Assembly: GCA_964019695.1 (NCBI GenBank)
Contig: OZ026527.1
Location: 78,658,831 to 78,722,830 of the forward strand
Length of the DNA: 64,000 nt
Direction: 5' to 3'
Origin: Loripinus fragilis
Taxonomy: Eukaryota > Mollusca > Bivalvia > Lucinida > Lucinidae
The notes under the pieces were generated by a model. The model saw only the letters and a list, made by a program, of their open reading frames with translations, was not told where the DNA came from and ran no database searches. Position numbers and translations under genes: made by a program. Below, piece by piece: positions 1 through 10,722 of the stretch. Every line of letters starts with the position of its first letter. Position 1 is the stretch's first letter.

Positions 1-419
1 GCATTTAATCAAAAACGTCGTAGGAACGCTTCAATTCGCATAGATTTGTTTTTTGTAGTTACATGTACAATACATGTACGTATTGATTGGTATGTAAGCG
101 TTTTCCAAACATTATAATTCGCTTTCACGCGTCAGATTCAAATCGCTTTAAAGAGCAGATGTTAGTTACAGTCACAAAACATCGCAAGGATGTGTCTCTT
201 GATCGTCATCTTTCACTAGATATGCAAATTAGCCGACCACGATATGCAAATTTGCACGCAGCTGCGATCTCTAACGTATGATGACGAACGCTATACGAAG
301 ACTTACACTTGATAAAGGTATTAAAGCTAATGTTACGAATAACTGTGACGAACATTTATTCGTCACAAATTTTTAAACATGCGAACATCAACAATTTAAA
401 ACGTGCATTTATGAATGAC
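1..419. other. No gene seen; two octamer motifs
   Basis: I see no coding exon or repeat end here. The only marked sequence is a direct repeat near 218-250 in which ATATGCAAAT occurs twice about 22 bases apart, each containing the POU octamer ATGCAAAT. Regulatory function is not supported by anything else nearby. Confidence 0.4.
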
Positions 420-1216
420 AAGTATTAGCTTTTCAAAAAAGCTGGCGGTCGCTTAGCCCTATCATTGTATGTATTCTTGCCCACTGCTTTCTTCCATTTT
501 GAACTTCTAGAGCTTGTCCATGTAGATTTATTCTAAGCCCTGGTTATTAACATCTGAACTGTGATTTGTTACCATTTAACACATGCTTCCAGCGAGTTGT
601 TGCTTGATCTTTTGAAAGCACCCGGCTTAATCATGGTATGTTATGGTAATGTATCTAGCATGCGACACATTTATGGAAAATCATTTGACAACACTAGACA
701 GCACATTTTTCTTAAAACTTATGCCAGAAAATCAAGGTCACAGTGGTCGCTTAACTGTATATGTAAAGACTCCGTGACCCCAAGATGTGTTCACAAATCA
801 AATTTGGGATTCCTAGGATGTATGCTCGTGGACACGATTTTTCTAGATCTGATGGCAGTGGTAAAGGTGCGTGACGCTCCATGACCCTAAATGCATTAAG
901 ACACGAATTTTGGCATTCCTGCCTAAAATAATATAGGAGATATACTCCGCATATGATATGAACACTCAAACACCTAGGACACTAAGGACAGTCAGTTTTA
1001 TTACTATATGCCTCCCTTTGGGGGCATAAAACCTGTTTGTCATGACCGTCATAAGACAGTGCCTGAATTCATAGTAATTCTATGTAATCAGATGTGGATG
1101 ACGACCACAGAAGTACGTTTACTGATGTGAAATTCGCTTGCACTCTTTGCCAATCAAGGACGCTTTGACTTTGGGACGTTTAACTTTCGCCAGCTTTTTT
1201 TGAAAAGCTAATACTT
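420..1216. mobile_element. Non-autonomous DNA transposon with 28-bp terminal inverted repeats
   Basis: The left end begins AAGTATTAGCTTTTC and runs into AAAAAAGCTGGCG at 420-447. The same sequence returns inverted at 1188-1216 (CGCCAGC, a T run, GAAAAGCTAATACTT), differing by one extra T. The pair encloses about 770 bp with no recognisable transposase. Inside are loosely repeated segments around 740-930 with matched phrases such as CCGTGACCCCAAG and CATGACCCTAAATG. No clear target duplication is visible. Superfamily not assigned. Confidence 0.65.
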
Positions 1217-1539
1217 ATTGCGTTTATATAAGGGACAGGGCAAATTGACGCCTTCTTTGACGAGCTTGCCTCGCTCTATAGATTTCACGGACAGTTTACT
1301 TCGCGCTGTAGGTCAACCCACGATATTTGGTACCCAACTCGTTGTTCGGCAGCGAATAAAATATAGCCTGAGCACGGCATAAAGCTTCGGTCAAAACCTG
1401 AATTTGATGTGTGTTTTGAATGATGTTTATATAAGTGGCCGGCCACGGCCGACCGCAATAACAAATCAGGCTGAAGTCCTATTCGTCAGTATGCGCATGA
1501 TGGCGCTGGGCGGTTTTCGCCTATGTGTGAGGAGGCCTT

Positions 1540-2109
1540 AATTTTTAAAAAATGGCAATTTCTCTATTTTAAGCCTATTTTGTCTGCCATTTTGGTTACT
1601 ATAGCAACCGGTAAAAGTAAAATAAATGCCAGAATTTTACACTTGCCAATGGGCTTTTCCTCTAATAAACCGATAAGATGAAATTGATGAAAAGCAACTT
1701 TCATTTTTTGGCTCTAGAGGGGGTCAAAATAGCCCCTTAACGTAAAGTAGGTCAAGGTCAACCTAGGATCATCATTTGCACAAACTTGGTAGGCCCCACA
1801 TCCCCAAAGCTACATACCAAGTCCCAAGGTCATCTGCCTTCTGGTTCTGGAGAAGATTTTTAAAAGGTTTTTACCCTATATGGGCATGGCGGCCATCTTG
1901 GTCATGTGACCAGGACCATTTGAACAAACATTTGTTCCCGCATCCTAGTTAAGGAGGATTCATATGAAACTTGAGTTTAATTGGCACAGTGGTTTCAGAG
2001 AATATGTTAGAAATGTTGACGGACAGACAACGAACGGACGCCGGACGGACGCCGGAGTGATTGGTATACTGCTTAGCTCACCCATTAGCCTTCGGCTCAG
2101 GTGAGCTAA
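1540..2109. repeat. Dispersed element ending in a GGTGAGCTAA hairpin
   Basis: This stretch has the layout of a common mollusc dispersed repeat: AGGTCAAGGTCAACCT-type blocks near 1750, a GACGGAC/CGGACGCC-rich segment at 2020-2055, and a terminal hairpin with TTAGCTCACC at 2073-2082 and GGTGAGCTAA at 2100-2109. An X-box-like palindrome, GTTACTATAGCAAC, lies at 1595-1608. The left boundary is uncertain. The GGACGGAC-rich tail also appears near the ends of the Helentron-like elements elsewhere in the window. Confidence 0.5.
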
Positions 2110-2227
2110 AAATATTTCAGAAACACAATCGGAGTGTCAAACAGTTTGGATCTGATATTCTGTCAGTCCTAAATTGAGATCATTTAACTGTTTGCAAAGT
2201 TTTCTGCATACCACTCAAATGTTTTTT

Positions 2228-2372
2228 ATATTATGTCAGGATGTGTCTTCCAGTGTTAAACCAGTACTTTTGTTTGTTTTAATTTGATTCTTTACGTCCC
2301 ATCAACAATCTTTCAGTTATATAGGGATGGGTCTTCCTGGGTTGAACCAGTACTAAGCAGAGGATTAAGTGT
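2228..2372 (-). mobile_element. SINE family A fragments (tail and central part)
   Basis: Two short stacked fragments of the tRNA-derived SINE called family A here. Read on the plus strand, the second shows TTTGATTCTTTACGTCCC, ATCAACAATCTTTCAGTTA and GAACCAGTACTAAGC, the reverse complement of the SINE body. The tRNA-like head is absent, so this is a truncated copy. It lies against a second SINE in the same orientation. Confidence 0.7.
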
Positions 2373-2377
2373 CCTGT

Positions 2378-2687
2378 TTGTTGCTTTACGTCCCATGTAA
2401 ACAGCTATGGTCCTGGTGGGACTGCCAGTTCACCTAAACACATTTTTACTGGGCATGCTTGAATAAGCGTTTTACCAGTACTTCGTGCAGATACTTCCGC
2501 TTGTAACTGACAACAACCCTTCTTGAATGATTCAGATGTGGGGAGAGTAATTACCGTAGAAATTATTTCATGATCAATCCCATGAAAGTATGGGACCGGA
2601 CTGGGATCGAACTCGTGACCCCTGGATCAGAATTCAGACATACATCTGTAGCCAGACACGTTATCGACTGCGCTACGTGTGGCCGGT
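2378..2687 (-). mobile_element. tRNA-derived SINE, family T, near full length
   Basis: Read on the minus strand this begins with a tRNA-like head: A box near GTAGCGCAGTCGATAACG and B box GAGTTCGATCCC. It continues with CCCATACTTTCATGGGATTG, then GGGTTGTTGTCAGTTACAAG and ACGAAGTACTGGT, and ends at GGGACGTAAAGCAACAAAC. Other copies lie at 31911-32220, 44957-45285, 51219-51317 (head) and 57570-57782 (tail). No open reading frame is expected: SINEs are copied by LINE machinery after Pol III transcription from the A and B boxes. Confidence 0.85.
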
Positions 2688-2699
2688 ATAAAGTGTCTT

Positions 2700-4565
2700 G
2701 CCCATTGACACAATGCAATGCCTGGGATGAAACTCCATACTGCAACCCCTCAATCTTGACTCAAGCACTCTACCAATGAGTCAATGTACTCCTCATTATT
2801 AGGAAGATTATCCATAGATGACAAAAGTAGCTGCTAGCAGACAATGCCTACCTGCAACCCCTCAATCTTGAGTCAAGCACTCTACTACTGAGCCACTGTG
2901 GTCCTCATTATTACAAAGGTTATCCATAGATGATAAAAGTAGCTGCTTACAGACAGAGTTAAGCCTGGGATGAAGCTCCAACCTGATAAAAGTAGCTGCT
3001 AGCAAACAATGCCAACCTGCAACCCCTCAATCTTGAGTCAAGCACTCTACCACTGAGCCACTGTGCTCCTCATTATTATAAAAGTTATTCATAGATGTTA
3101 AAAGTAGCTGCTAGCAGACAATGCCAACCTGCAACCCCTCAATCTTGAGTCGAGCACTCTACTACTGAGTCAATGTGCTCTTCATTATTACAAAGGTAAT
3201 CCATAGATGATAAAAGTAGTTGCTAGCAGACAATGCCTACCTGCAACCCCTTAATCTTGGGTCAAGCACTCTACTACTGAGTCAATGTGCTCCTCATAAT
3301 TACAAAGGTTATTCATAGATGAAAAAAGTAGATGCTAGCAGACAATGCCTACCTGCAACCCCTCAATCTTGAGTCAAGCACTCTACTACTGAGTCAATGT
3401 GCTCCTCATTATTACAAAGGTTATTATTCATAGATGATAAAAGTAGATGCCAGCAGACAATGCCAACCTGCAGCCCCTCAATCTTGAGTCAAGCACTCTA
3501 CTACTGAGTCAATGTGCTCCTCATTATTACAAAGATTATCCATAGATGACAAAAGTAGTTGCTAGCAGACAGAGTTAAGCCTGGGATGAAGCTCCAACCT
3601 GATAAAAGTAGCTGCTAGCAGACAATGCCAACCTGCAACCCCTCAATCTTGAGTCAAGCACTCTAACACTGAGCCACTGTGCTCCTCATTATTACAAAGG
3701 TTATTCATAGATGATAAAAGTAGATGCTAGCAGACAATGCCAACCTGCAACCCCTCAATCTTGAGTCAAGAAATCTACTACTGAGTCAATGTGCTCTTCA
3801 TTATTACAAAGGTTATCCATAGATGATAAAAGTAGATTCTAGCAGACAATGCCAACCTGCAACCCCTCAATCTTGAGTCAAGAAATCTACTACTGAGTCA
3901 ATGTGGTCCTTATTATTACAAAGGTTATCCATAGATGATAAAAGTAGTTGCTAGTAGGCAATGCCTACCTGCAACCCCTCAATCTTGAGTCAAGCACTCT
4001 ACTACTGAGTCAATGTGCTCCTCATTATTACAAAGGTTATCCTTAGATGACAAAAGTAGCTGCTAGCAGACAATGCCTACCTGCAACCCCTCAATCTTGA
4101 GTCAAGCACTCTACTACTGAGTCAATGTGCTCTTCATTATTACAAAGGTTATCCATAGATGATAAAAGTAGCTGCTAGCAGACAGTGTTAAGCCATGGTG
4201 TGAAGCTCCAACCTGCAACCCCTCAATCTTGAGTCAAGCACTCTACCACTGAGTCACTGTGGTCCTCATTATTACAAAGGTTATCCATAGATGACAAAAG
4301 TAGCTGCTAGCAGACAATGCCTACCTGCAGCCCCTCAATCTTGAGTCAAGCACTCTACCACTGAGCCACTGTGGTCCTCATTATTACAAAGGCTATCCAT
4401 AGATGACAAAAGTAGCTGCTAGCAGACAATGCCTACCTGCAGCCCCTCAATCTTGAGTCAAGCACTCTACCACTAAGCCACTGTGGTCCTTATTATTACA
4501 AAGGTTATCCATAGATGATAAAAGTAGCTGCTAGCAGACAATGCCTATCTGCAGCCCCTCAATCT
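2700..4565. repeat. 112-bp satellite array built on a SINE head
   Basis: About 16 tandem units. The phrase GCAACCCCTCAATCTTGAG recurs at roughly 2752, 2854, 3019, 3131, 3243, 3355, 3470, 3635, 3747, 3859, 3971, 4083, 4215, 4327, 4439 and 4551, giving a 112-bp period. Two longer 165-bp steps arise where a block of about 53 bp (GTTAAGCCTGGGATGAAGCT) is inserted, and there is one 132-bp step. Roughly half of each monomer is the reverse complement of the family-A SINE head, including the A box TGGCTCAGTGGTAGAGTGC. The B box is missing. The rest (CCATAGATGATAAAAGTAGC) is not SINE. Confidence 0.92.
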
Positions 4566-4621
4566 TACTATTTTTAGAAACATACTTGCATTTTATTATA
4601 TATTCGGGATGTAGTATGTGA

Positions 4622-4880
4622 TGGATACGAGGAGGGGAGGGGTTCTGACCCCACTCACCCTAAGAAAACCACAAAGCTACAGGGCTCCATAGCAATACTG
4701 GTCTGGAACCCCTGGAAATTCACAAAGCTACCAAAACAGCATTCAATGTTGGGCAGGTATAGGTCTGCAAGGGAAATCTCATTTAAATGACAGTGATGAT
4801 GCCTCACTTTTAGTGGTATTAGAACCTCTCTCCCTCCATCAACTAAAACAAAAGTTGTCAAACTTTCTGGATCCGCCATG
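4622..4880. mobile_element. Poly-G/GGATCC repeat element, diverged copy
   Basis: A diverged copy of the dispersed element whose better copies are at 21488-21757, 25495-25804, 26193-26480, 55385-55683 and 55901-56192. It keeps the GGGGAGGGGTTCTGACCCC start, an internal CAGCATTCAATGTTGGGC and the terminal AACTTTCTGGATCCGCC. Members share GCGGATCCAG-like inverted ends and no coding potential; peptides predicted across it are rich in G and P because of the G/C runs. Confidence 0.6.
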
Positions 4881-5001
4881 AAATATGCATACAATGGCAA
4901 CAGGATATTCATGGCACAGTGGATATACTTCTTTCATAGTTTGTGGGAGGCTTTGGGTTTGAAAAACTTTTTTTTCTCCTATTTCATTCAACTATTTATA
5001 A

Positions 5002-5922
5002 CTAGAGCAGAAGTTGATGGTACACCATCGCAAATACCCGCTTTTTGACCTATAACCTTTACCTTGGGGTCAAGGTCATACAAAATGTAGCTCAGTACCT
5101 TCAACATAATATGACTCTGCACATGAAGTTGCAATGTCCAATGGTTAAGGAGAAGAAGCATTTACAAAAAATACACTATACACCAAATGTTGTCCAGTGC
5201 CCTCCAAATCATATGACCATTGCACCTGCAAAATTTGAAATTGCTACGTCCAACAGTTTAGGAGAAGATGCATTTACAAGAAAATACACTAAATGTTGCC
5301 CAGTGCCCTCTACATCATGTGACCTATGCACCTACAGAGTTTGAAGTAACTACGTCAAAAGCTTTAGGAGGAGAAGCATTTAAAAGAAATTCAATATTTG
5401 ACCTTGACCTTGGGGTCAAGGTCACACAAAATGTTGCCCAGTACCCTCTACATCATGTGACCTTTTCAGCTACAAAGTTTGAAGTTGCTACGTCAAAAGG
5501 TTTAGGAGGAGATGCATTACAAGAAAATTCAATATTTGACCTTTGACCTTGACCTTGGGGTCAAGGTCACACAAAATATTGCCCGGTACCCTCTACATCA
5601 TGTGACCTATTCAGCTACAAAGTTTGAAGTTGCTACGTCTAACGGTTTAGGAGCAAAAACATTTACAAGAAAATACAACATTTGACCTTTGACCTTGACC
5701 TTGGGGTCAAGGTCACACAAAATGTTGCCCAGTACCCTCAACATCATGTGACCTATTCAACTACAAAGTTTGAAGTTGCTACCTCTAAAGGTTTAGGAGG
5801 AGATACATTTACAAGAAACGTGACGGACGGACGGACGTACGCACGGCCGGATGGACGACAGACCGACTTTGACACGAAAAAATTAATATACCCTTTTTTC
5901 TAAAGAAAAAAGCGGGTATAAT
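5002..5922 (-). mobile_element. Helentron/pearl-like non-autonomous element 1
   Basis: On the minus strand the element ends hairpin-then-CTAG: GATGGTGTACCATC, about 9 bases, then CTAG followed by T, as Helitron-class 3' ends do. Just inside both ends lies the same inverted motif: TACCCGCTTTTT at about 5036 and AAAAAGCGGGTAT at about 5908-5920. The core is a tandem array of units of about 150 bp (AAAATGTTGCCCAGTACCCT, then AAGTTTGAAGTTGCTACGTC, then GGTTTAGGAGGAGATGCATT), followed by a GACGGACGGACG-rich stretch. Subterminal inverted repeats, 3' hairpin and tandem core are the layout of Helentron-associated elements (HINE/DINE) and of bivalve pearl elements. No protein is encoded; short readings across the array are artefacts of repetition. 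Confidence 0.7.
5399..5715. promoter_or_regulatory. Three perfect nuclear-receptor-type palindromes
   Basis: At 5399-5424, 5544-5569 and 5690-5715 the same 26-bp site occurs: TGACCTTGACC, spacer TTGG, GGTCAAGGTCA. Each arm read as AGGTCAAGGTCA is a DR0 pair of AGGTCA half-sites, the arrangement known for GCNF (NR6A); TCAAGGTCA is the extended half-site used by ERR and NR5A receptors. Sites recur once per tandem unit. A degenerate first copy is near 5055-5078. Binding is an inference from sequence only. Confidence 0.5.
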
Positions 5923-6812
5923 AAATACTATAATTTGGCGAATAATTCATTATCCAAAATCATTTTGGTTGCTAAATACTGCTATAAGATATTAAGCAAT
6001 TCGGACATGTTCTGCGGGATTACTGTCTTTGTCTTTGCTTAATTATGTTCCATGTAAGAGACACGACACTTGGCATAAATGTTAAAAACAATGTGAAAAC
6101 ATGATCATGAGCTGTGTACAAAAATACCATAAAATAAAAATGATGAAAAAAACAACAAAGTAATTAAAACAGACACAATCATTGGATAGATTCAAACCCT
6201 CTGCACAATGGGATTAAACCATTGAAACATGCAGAATGGATTTTCTACTGGTGGCGACCAGGCCTCTTTTCTTATTGAGTTTGGAAACTAACAACAAATA
6301 TCTTTCTATATTTCTAGGCAACTTCTGATAGTCATGCAGTGCCCCTCAAATGTTTTGAATACTGCATGACTAAGTTATTTATAAACAAGCCAATGTTAGC
6401 ATATCCTAAAGAGCTTTTATAACTTTGCTTGCAACCTAATCTTTTTGAAATTTAATCACTACAAAAACTGCACATTTGCAGTCTAGTCTAAAATTTGAAC
6501 AATAAATGCCTGAAAATCAGCCAAGACAAACAGCTCAGACCCAGATCAGACTGCTTCTGAAGTAGCTGTCTGATCAGGTTCTTCCCTCTTTGCTATTCTG
6601 CCAAGCATTTTGTGAATTCACACCCTGAAAACCAACATTTCATTTGAAAACACAAAGAGAAAATGTTTGAAATTTTAGAACATTTACTGTAGCATCTATA
6701 TTTGGTGAAAACAATGCTTTAAACTACTATACTCTAGAATGATACACAACAAACAAGCAAAATCAATTAATAAAGATTCCCTGTTGAATAGATCCAAAAG
6801 ACACAGAAAGGA
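5923..6812. other. No gene seen
   Basis: AT-rich sequence without convincing exon, hairpin or tandem structure. A short piece of a dispersed repeat (CAGACCCAGATCAGACTGC near 6537) recurs elsewhere in the window, for example near 22110, 31550 and 35530. Confidence 0.5.
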
Positions 6813-7010
6813 TCTTTTTGTTTGTTTGGTTTAATTCTTTACCTCCCACTCAACAAGTTTTCAGTCATATGGGGACAAGTCTTCCTATGTTGAACTAGAG
6901 TGCTAAAGAGTTTTGCTCAAGGACACAACACGTAGGCTGTGGTCTTTGAGGCTCAAACCAGCAAATAGTTATAATGCGAGGCTCTGCTGTGCATTATATC
7001 ACTTATTCAC
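6813..7010 (-). mobile_element. SINE family A, degraded copy
   Basis: Reads on the plus strand as GTTTGTTTGGTTTAATTCTT, then CAACAAGTTTTCAGTCATAT, then TTTTGCTCAAGGACACAACA, the reverse complement of the family-A tail, middle and central domain. The tRNA-like head at the right end is badly eroded. Confidence 0.6.
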
Positions 7011-7572
7011 CACAAGTTTAATTCAATGAAATGTTCTATTCTTTTCATCATAATTTACGTAAACAGTTTTGATGTGAAAACCAAGATTTTGTCATATACG
7101 GAAATTGTTTCTCCTAACATTTCCAACTGTACTTCAGTAAATGCCTAAAGAGTACAAATAAATATTTGCCCTTTTTATTCTAAATACAGATAAACAGGTA
7201 CTTTGGCAAAAAGTAAAGACCCAGATGAAATGCTGCATACGGCGGCATTTCAGAGTTTTATCTGTTTGGGAAGATAAAAGCAATCTTTAGAAACATTATA
7301 ATTACATCAAAATTTGGAAATTTCACTGTGTGGCCCCTTAAAACACAAGATGGTTTATCCCATATGTATTGTTTCACTTTGTTTGGGAAAATCCATCAGA
7401 ATGAGAAGAGTTGTGATTTCTGATTCTGAAGATTTGCTTTTAACTCTACAAACTGCACAGACTTAGATGAAACTCACCCATCTGAATTTACTGTCAAAAT
7501 ACCAGATTCCAATAGCAGACCTCTAATTAAGAGTGCGTACTGGAAAATTATTTTTCTTATTACTCAACCAAA

Positions 7573-7641
7573 ACATATGTTGTGGGTACTCAAAAGAACC
7601 GTCTCAATGAGACGGTTCTTTTGGGCACCCGAAACACATGT
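7573..7641. mobile_element. Hairpin MITE, copy 1 of 5
   Basis: Almost the whole 69 bp is a self-complementary hairpin: ACATATGTTGTGGGT on the left, ACCCGAAACACATGT on the right, and a central core of AAAAGAACCGTCTCA, then AT, then GAGACGGTTCTTTT. Conserved flanks (ATTTTTCTTATTACTCAACC before; ATGGGTAAGGAAATA-like after) show the mobile unit is about 150 bp. Other copies: 15968-16128 (core split by an insertion), 31761-31829, 44755-44823 and 46362-46428. Confidence 0.8.
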
Positions 7642-7796
7642 TTAATTTGATGGGTAAGGAAATAAATGCAATTTTATGTCCACAAACTATCCTTAACTGG
7701 ACCCATGCAAGATTTGTATATGAAGAAAAGTAGATGATTATAAGAGTTTTGATTTTGTGTCTGGGCTACAACTGGTAAAAGAAATTCATAACTTAC

Positions 7797-7832
7797 CCCG
7801 CTTAAGGAGCCGGAAGTCCTCTTGTCTCATCG
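7797..7832 (-). CDS. Exon 3 of an unidentified zinc-finger gene (36-nt microexon)
   Basis: On the minus strand the polypyrimidine acceptor TTTCTTTCAG precedes the exon and the donor GTAAGT follows it. Only one of the three frames is open; it reads (S)MRQEDFRLLKR(G). That frame is exactly what the upstream exon at 11764-11864 demands: that exon ends with one leftover base T, and this one supplies CG to complete a serine codon. It ends one base into the next codon, so a further exon with a two-base start is expected at lower coordinates; I could not find it. Microexon calls depend heavily on phase agreement, which holds here. Intron 2 (7833-11763) carries SINEs and a truncated Helentron-like element. 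Confidence 0.65.
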
Positions 7833-8082
7833 CTGAAAGAAATGGGTAACAAATAGTCAAACATTTGACAAAATAATCTATTTGGTTATAATAACTACTT
7901 AGATGTTTGAAAATCACAGATTTTGAGCTGATCACATCATGATTACTTCATGATACATTTCTACTTCAAAAACTGAAATTTATTTCTAAATAACACCTAC
8001 ATATTCTTCCTAAAAAGCACACCATGTCCAAAACTTGTATTTTGTTCTACTCATCATCCCTGTCAATTTGAAATGCTACATG

Positions 8083-8218
8083 GTTGAACCAGTACTAAGC
8101 TAGCCTAAGCATAAATGTGTTTTGCTCAAGAGACACAACGCAGTGACGCCGGTAAGGCTCGAACCTGCGACCCCTCAGTCTTGAGTCAAGCACTCTACCA
8201 CTGAACCACTGCGCCCCC
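8083..8218 (-). mobile_element. SINE family A, head and central domain
   Basis: Plus-strand reading: GAACCAGTACTAAGC, TTTTGCTCAAGAGACACAAC, GCCGGTAAGGCTCGAACCTG, GAGTCAAGCACTCTACCACT, ending GCGCCCCC. Reversed, this is a tRNA-like head with A box GTGGTAGAGTGC and B box GGTTCGAGCC, followed by the GTGTCTCTTGAGCAAAAC central domain. The tail is truncated. It lies in intron 2 of the minus-strand zinc-finger gene. Confidence 0.8.
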
Positions 8219-8299
8219 TAATTAACAAAAGTGAAAGTATTTCAGGGTGAACTCCCCTAGTTTCTGCCAATTAAATACCTAGGGAAATACAATACAATA

Positions 8300-8710
8300 C
8301 TAGAACACATTCGATGGCGCGCCATCGCAAATCCCCACGCTCTCGAAGAAATCTAATGGTAATTGACCCTTTGACCCATCCCAAGGTCACCAGTTTGATC
8401 ATAGGTTAAAATTTTTAAGTGTATCCTGGTTTACTGCAAATTCCCTTTAATTTGATATGCCACATGACCATGTTCAGAAAATTAAATTTTTGACCCCTCC
8501 CCAAGGTCCCAGGGGCTGGGGACCCAAAAAATTGTGCCACTGCATGTTCAATTCATGTAAGTAACTAACACACCAAATCTAGTTGAATTTCGGAAAAAAA
8601 AATTTTTTTGGCCCCCAACCCCCACGGTACCCCCAAGTCCCACCCCTGGGCATGACCCAGGCGCCCGAATGAAAATCCGGTCTGACATGTTATATATCTT
8701 TCATATGTGT
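8300..8710 (-). mobile_element. Helentron-like element, truncated copy
   Basis: On the minus strand the end is a perfect hairpin, CGATGGCGCGCCATCG, then nine bases, then CTAG followed by T. The subterminal motif ATCCCCACGCT follows at 8331-8341. The body (CCCCAAGGTCCCAGGGGCTGG, CATGACCCAGGCGCC and the ATCTTTCATATGTGTGA region) matches the copy at 22490-23277. The opposite end with AGCGTGGGAT is absent, so the copy is truncated at the right. Confidence 0.6.
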
Positions 8711-9806
8711 GAAGATACACTGCCCTGATCTGGATCTACACTGTTTGACACCCCCACGCTTTATAGTGCTGTTTTATAGTTTATGACTAATCACAAAGCT
8801 GCCTTTTAAAACAAGTTTGTAAATTGTGCGCTATTTTTAAGTACTTGAGAAGAAATGCTAAAAAGGGTGCAACATCAAATACATGAAATAAAGTGATGGT
8901 GGTTCTACAGTAACACACGATATTGCTTGAATTGTTAGGTCTGTCAGTCATTAAATAGCTGGTACAGATCCAAGACCATCATTTACAAATGAAGGTTACA
9001 GGGAAATCCCTGCTATGGTAAACTAATCCTAGCGCATGTAGACATTGAATGCTCTGACGAGACCGTCTGGTACAGTCAATTTTCGCCTGTCATTTGGCCA
9101 GTACTTATCTTATATATGCAAAAACCACATTTGAACGCCACAAGCTTTTTAAAAGCTGGAGATCTACCTTTTTGTCTCAACATTTATCTATTTTCATACT
9201 TTCAAACAGGATTGACGTAAACTATACCATTAATTAGTTAACCATGCTTTAAGCCAAATCACAATAATATTTTTAGAAGACAAAGCAGTATTTTTGACAG
9301 AATACCTTGATCAATCTATTGTCGTCAGGAATACAGATTATAAAATGAAATTTATTAGAGGAAAATGTGAGTAAAGTGGCGTCATAAATGACGTCATAAA
9401 TGTTTGATGACGTTACGTAACAAAGATTACATGCATTGCCTCACACACTGAAGCTGGAGGTGCTGAAGTTGAAGTTTTCGCCCAAGACTTTTTTTAAAAA
9501 TTTTGAGCGCTTCTACATGTATGTGTGTTTTAATGGGGGGGGGGGGGGGGGCTTATGCGTTTGGGAAAATATTTCAACCGTTCGGTCACAGTATTTTGCT
9601 ACAAAAGATAGGCCTACTCTTTGGCGAGTGAAAACCCAAATGCTGGACAAAATCTTTTTTCAGAGAGTCACGGTTTTCACTTTTTTTCTTCAGTATGCTT
9701 TTTTACAATGTCCAAGCCAACCTGCTAAGTTACAGCGATTAGCTTAAGAATGATGAATTTGTATGTGTAGCAAGTTTATCAACTAAAATTTCTAGACAGT
9801 GAACAA
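8711..9806. other. No gene seen; 17-base G run
   Basis: AT-rich intronic sequence of the minus-strand gene. The only structural feature is a G17 homopolymer at 9535-9551. A CGTCATAAATGACGTCATAAATG direct repeat at about 9381-9403 contains the CRE-like palindrome TGACGTCA. Confidence 0.4.
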
Positions 9807-9859
9807 CAAAGGCACTAATCAAACTGCGCGGACGCGCAGGCTGGCCTGTGCCTTTGTTT
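9807..9859. repeat. Hairpin with CAAAGGC...GCCTTTG ends
   Basis: CAAAGGCACTAATCAAACTG then CGCGGACGCGCAGG and CCTGTGCCTTTG form an imperfect stem-loop. The same terminal phrase, CAAAGGCGCTGATCAGACTG-like, bounds the foldback element at 47763-48218, so this is probably a solo or deleted copy of that family. Confidence 0.5.
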
Positions 9860-10639
9860 TTTGCATGCAGTTATGTCAAGTTTTCTTACGACATGGCCCA
9901 TAACTCTCTTCCACACTTCAGAGGTAAGCTGAAATACTAAAGAACCGAAACAAGAAAAAAACGGATACGTTGGAAAGCATTTTCGACAAAAAAGTGGTAT
10001 TATGTATTAAGCATCAGAGAGAAGTGTCTCTTGACAGACTGTGTCGGAGACTTAAGTCGACCTCGAAGTCTCATGCATTTGAAGCGGAAAATGAACGGGC
10101 ACATTTGAGAAAGGAATGCCCTAGTCCCCACCACTAAAGTTAAGGATTTCTCTGTGTATATAACATCCTTAATTATGACAAAATCGATGAAACAAAGCAT
10201 ACAAGTTAAACTAAATAGTCTTCTACTCGCGATGGAAAGAGAAAGTTGCTTCAATATATCATCAAAATTCGGTTGCGACCCGTTGATCCACGCAACGTGC
10301 CTGTAGAAAACCCATTCACCTGCCTGAATTTTGATAATCCCTGCGTTTTTTTACAATTTCAATGCATGCTGATGATATGGGCTTACGTTGCTATCTTGTC
10401 ATATTCAAAGGTAGGGTTTTAACAGTCGTATGTCAATGTAAACATGGAAAAATCATCAAAAGCAGGGCCAAATTGCCCTTATGTTTTTCCACCAGTAGAA
10501 TGGGGCACACTGTATTGTTTGTCAAAATTGACCCGAGACATATGAATATTCAATGACCTTTCTCTCAGTCTTCGTGAATGTTCGTAAAAAGTGCGCTTTA
10601 GATTGTTGTACAATTACTAATCGAAGTGGAATTTATCAC

Positions 10640-10722
10640 AATTCCCCGATAGCCTATCGGATAGCCTAGTGGATAGCCGAGTGTTTAGCACTCAAAAGAT
10701 ATGGGTTCGAATCCAGTAGCTT
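10640..10722 (+). repeat. tRNA-like sequence, degenerate
   Basis: TAGCCTAGTGGATAGCC resembles a D-arm/A box and GGGTTCGAATCC a T-arm/B box, with GAGTG...CACTC as a stem between them. The T stem is mismatched and no acceptor stem forms, so this is a tRNA-derived SINE head or tRNA pseudogene, not a working tRNA. A related inverted sequence is at 11203-11273. Confidence 0.45.

Noticed and set aside
2752..4560. Regular spaced repeats considered as a CRISPR array
   Set aside because: The whole 112-bp unit is repeated, there are no unique spacers, and the genome is eukaryotic with SINEs and introns; it is a satellite.
6586..6640. Acceptor-like TTTTCAG on the minus strand that could start exon 4 of the zinc-finger gene in the right phase
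   Set aside because: The frame meets a stop after about ten codons and the sequence is part of a dispersed GATCAGACTGC-type repeat.
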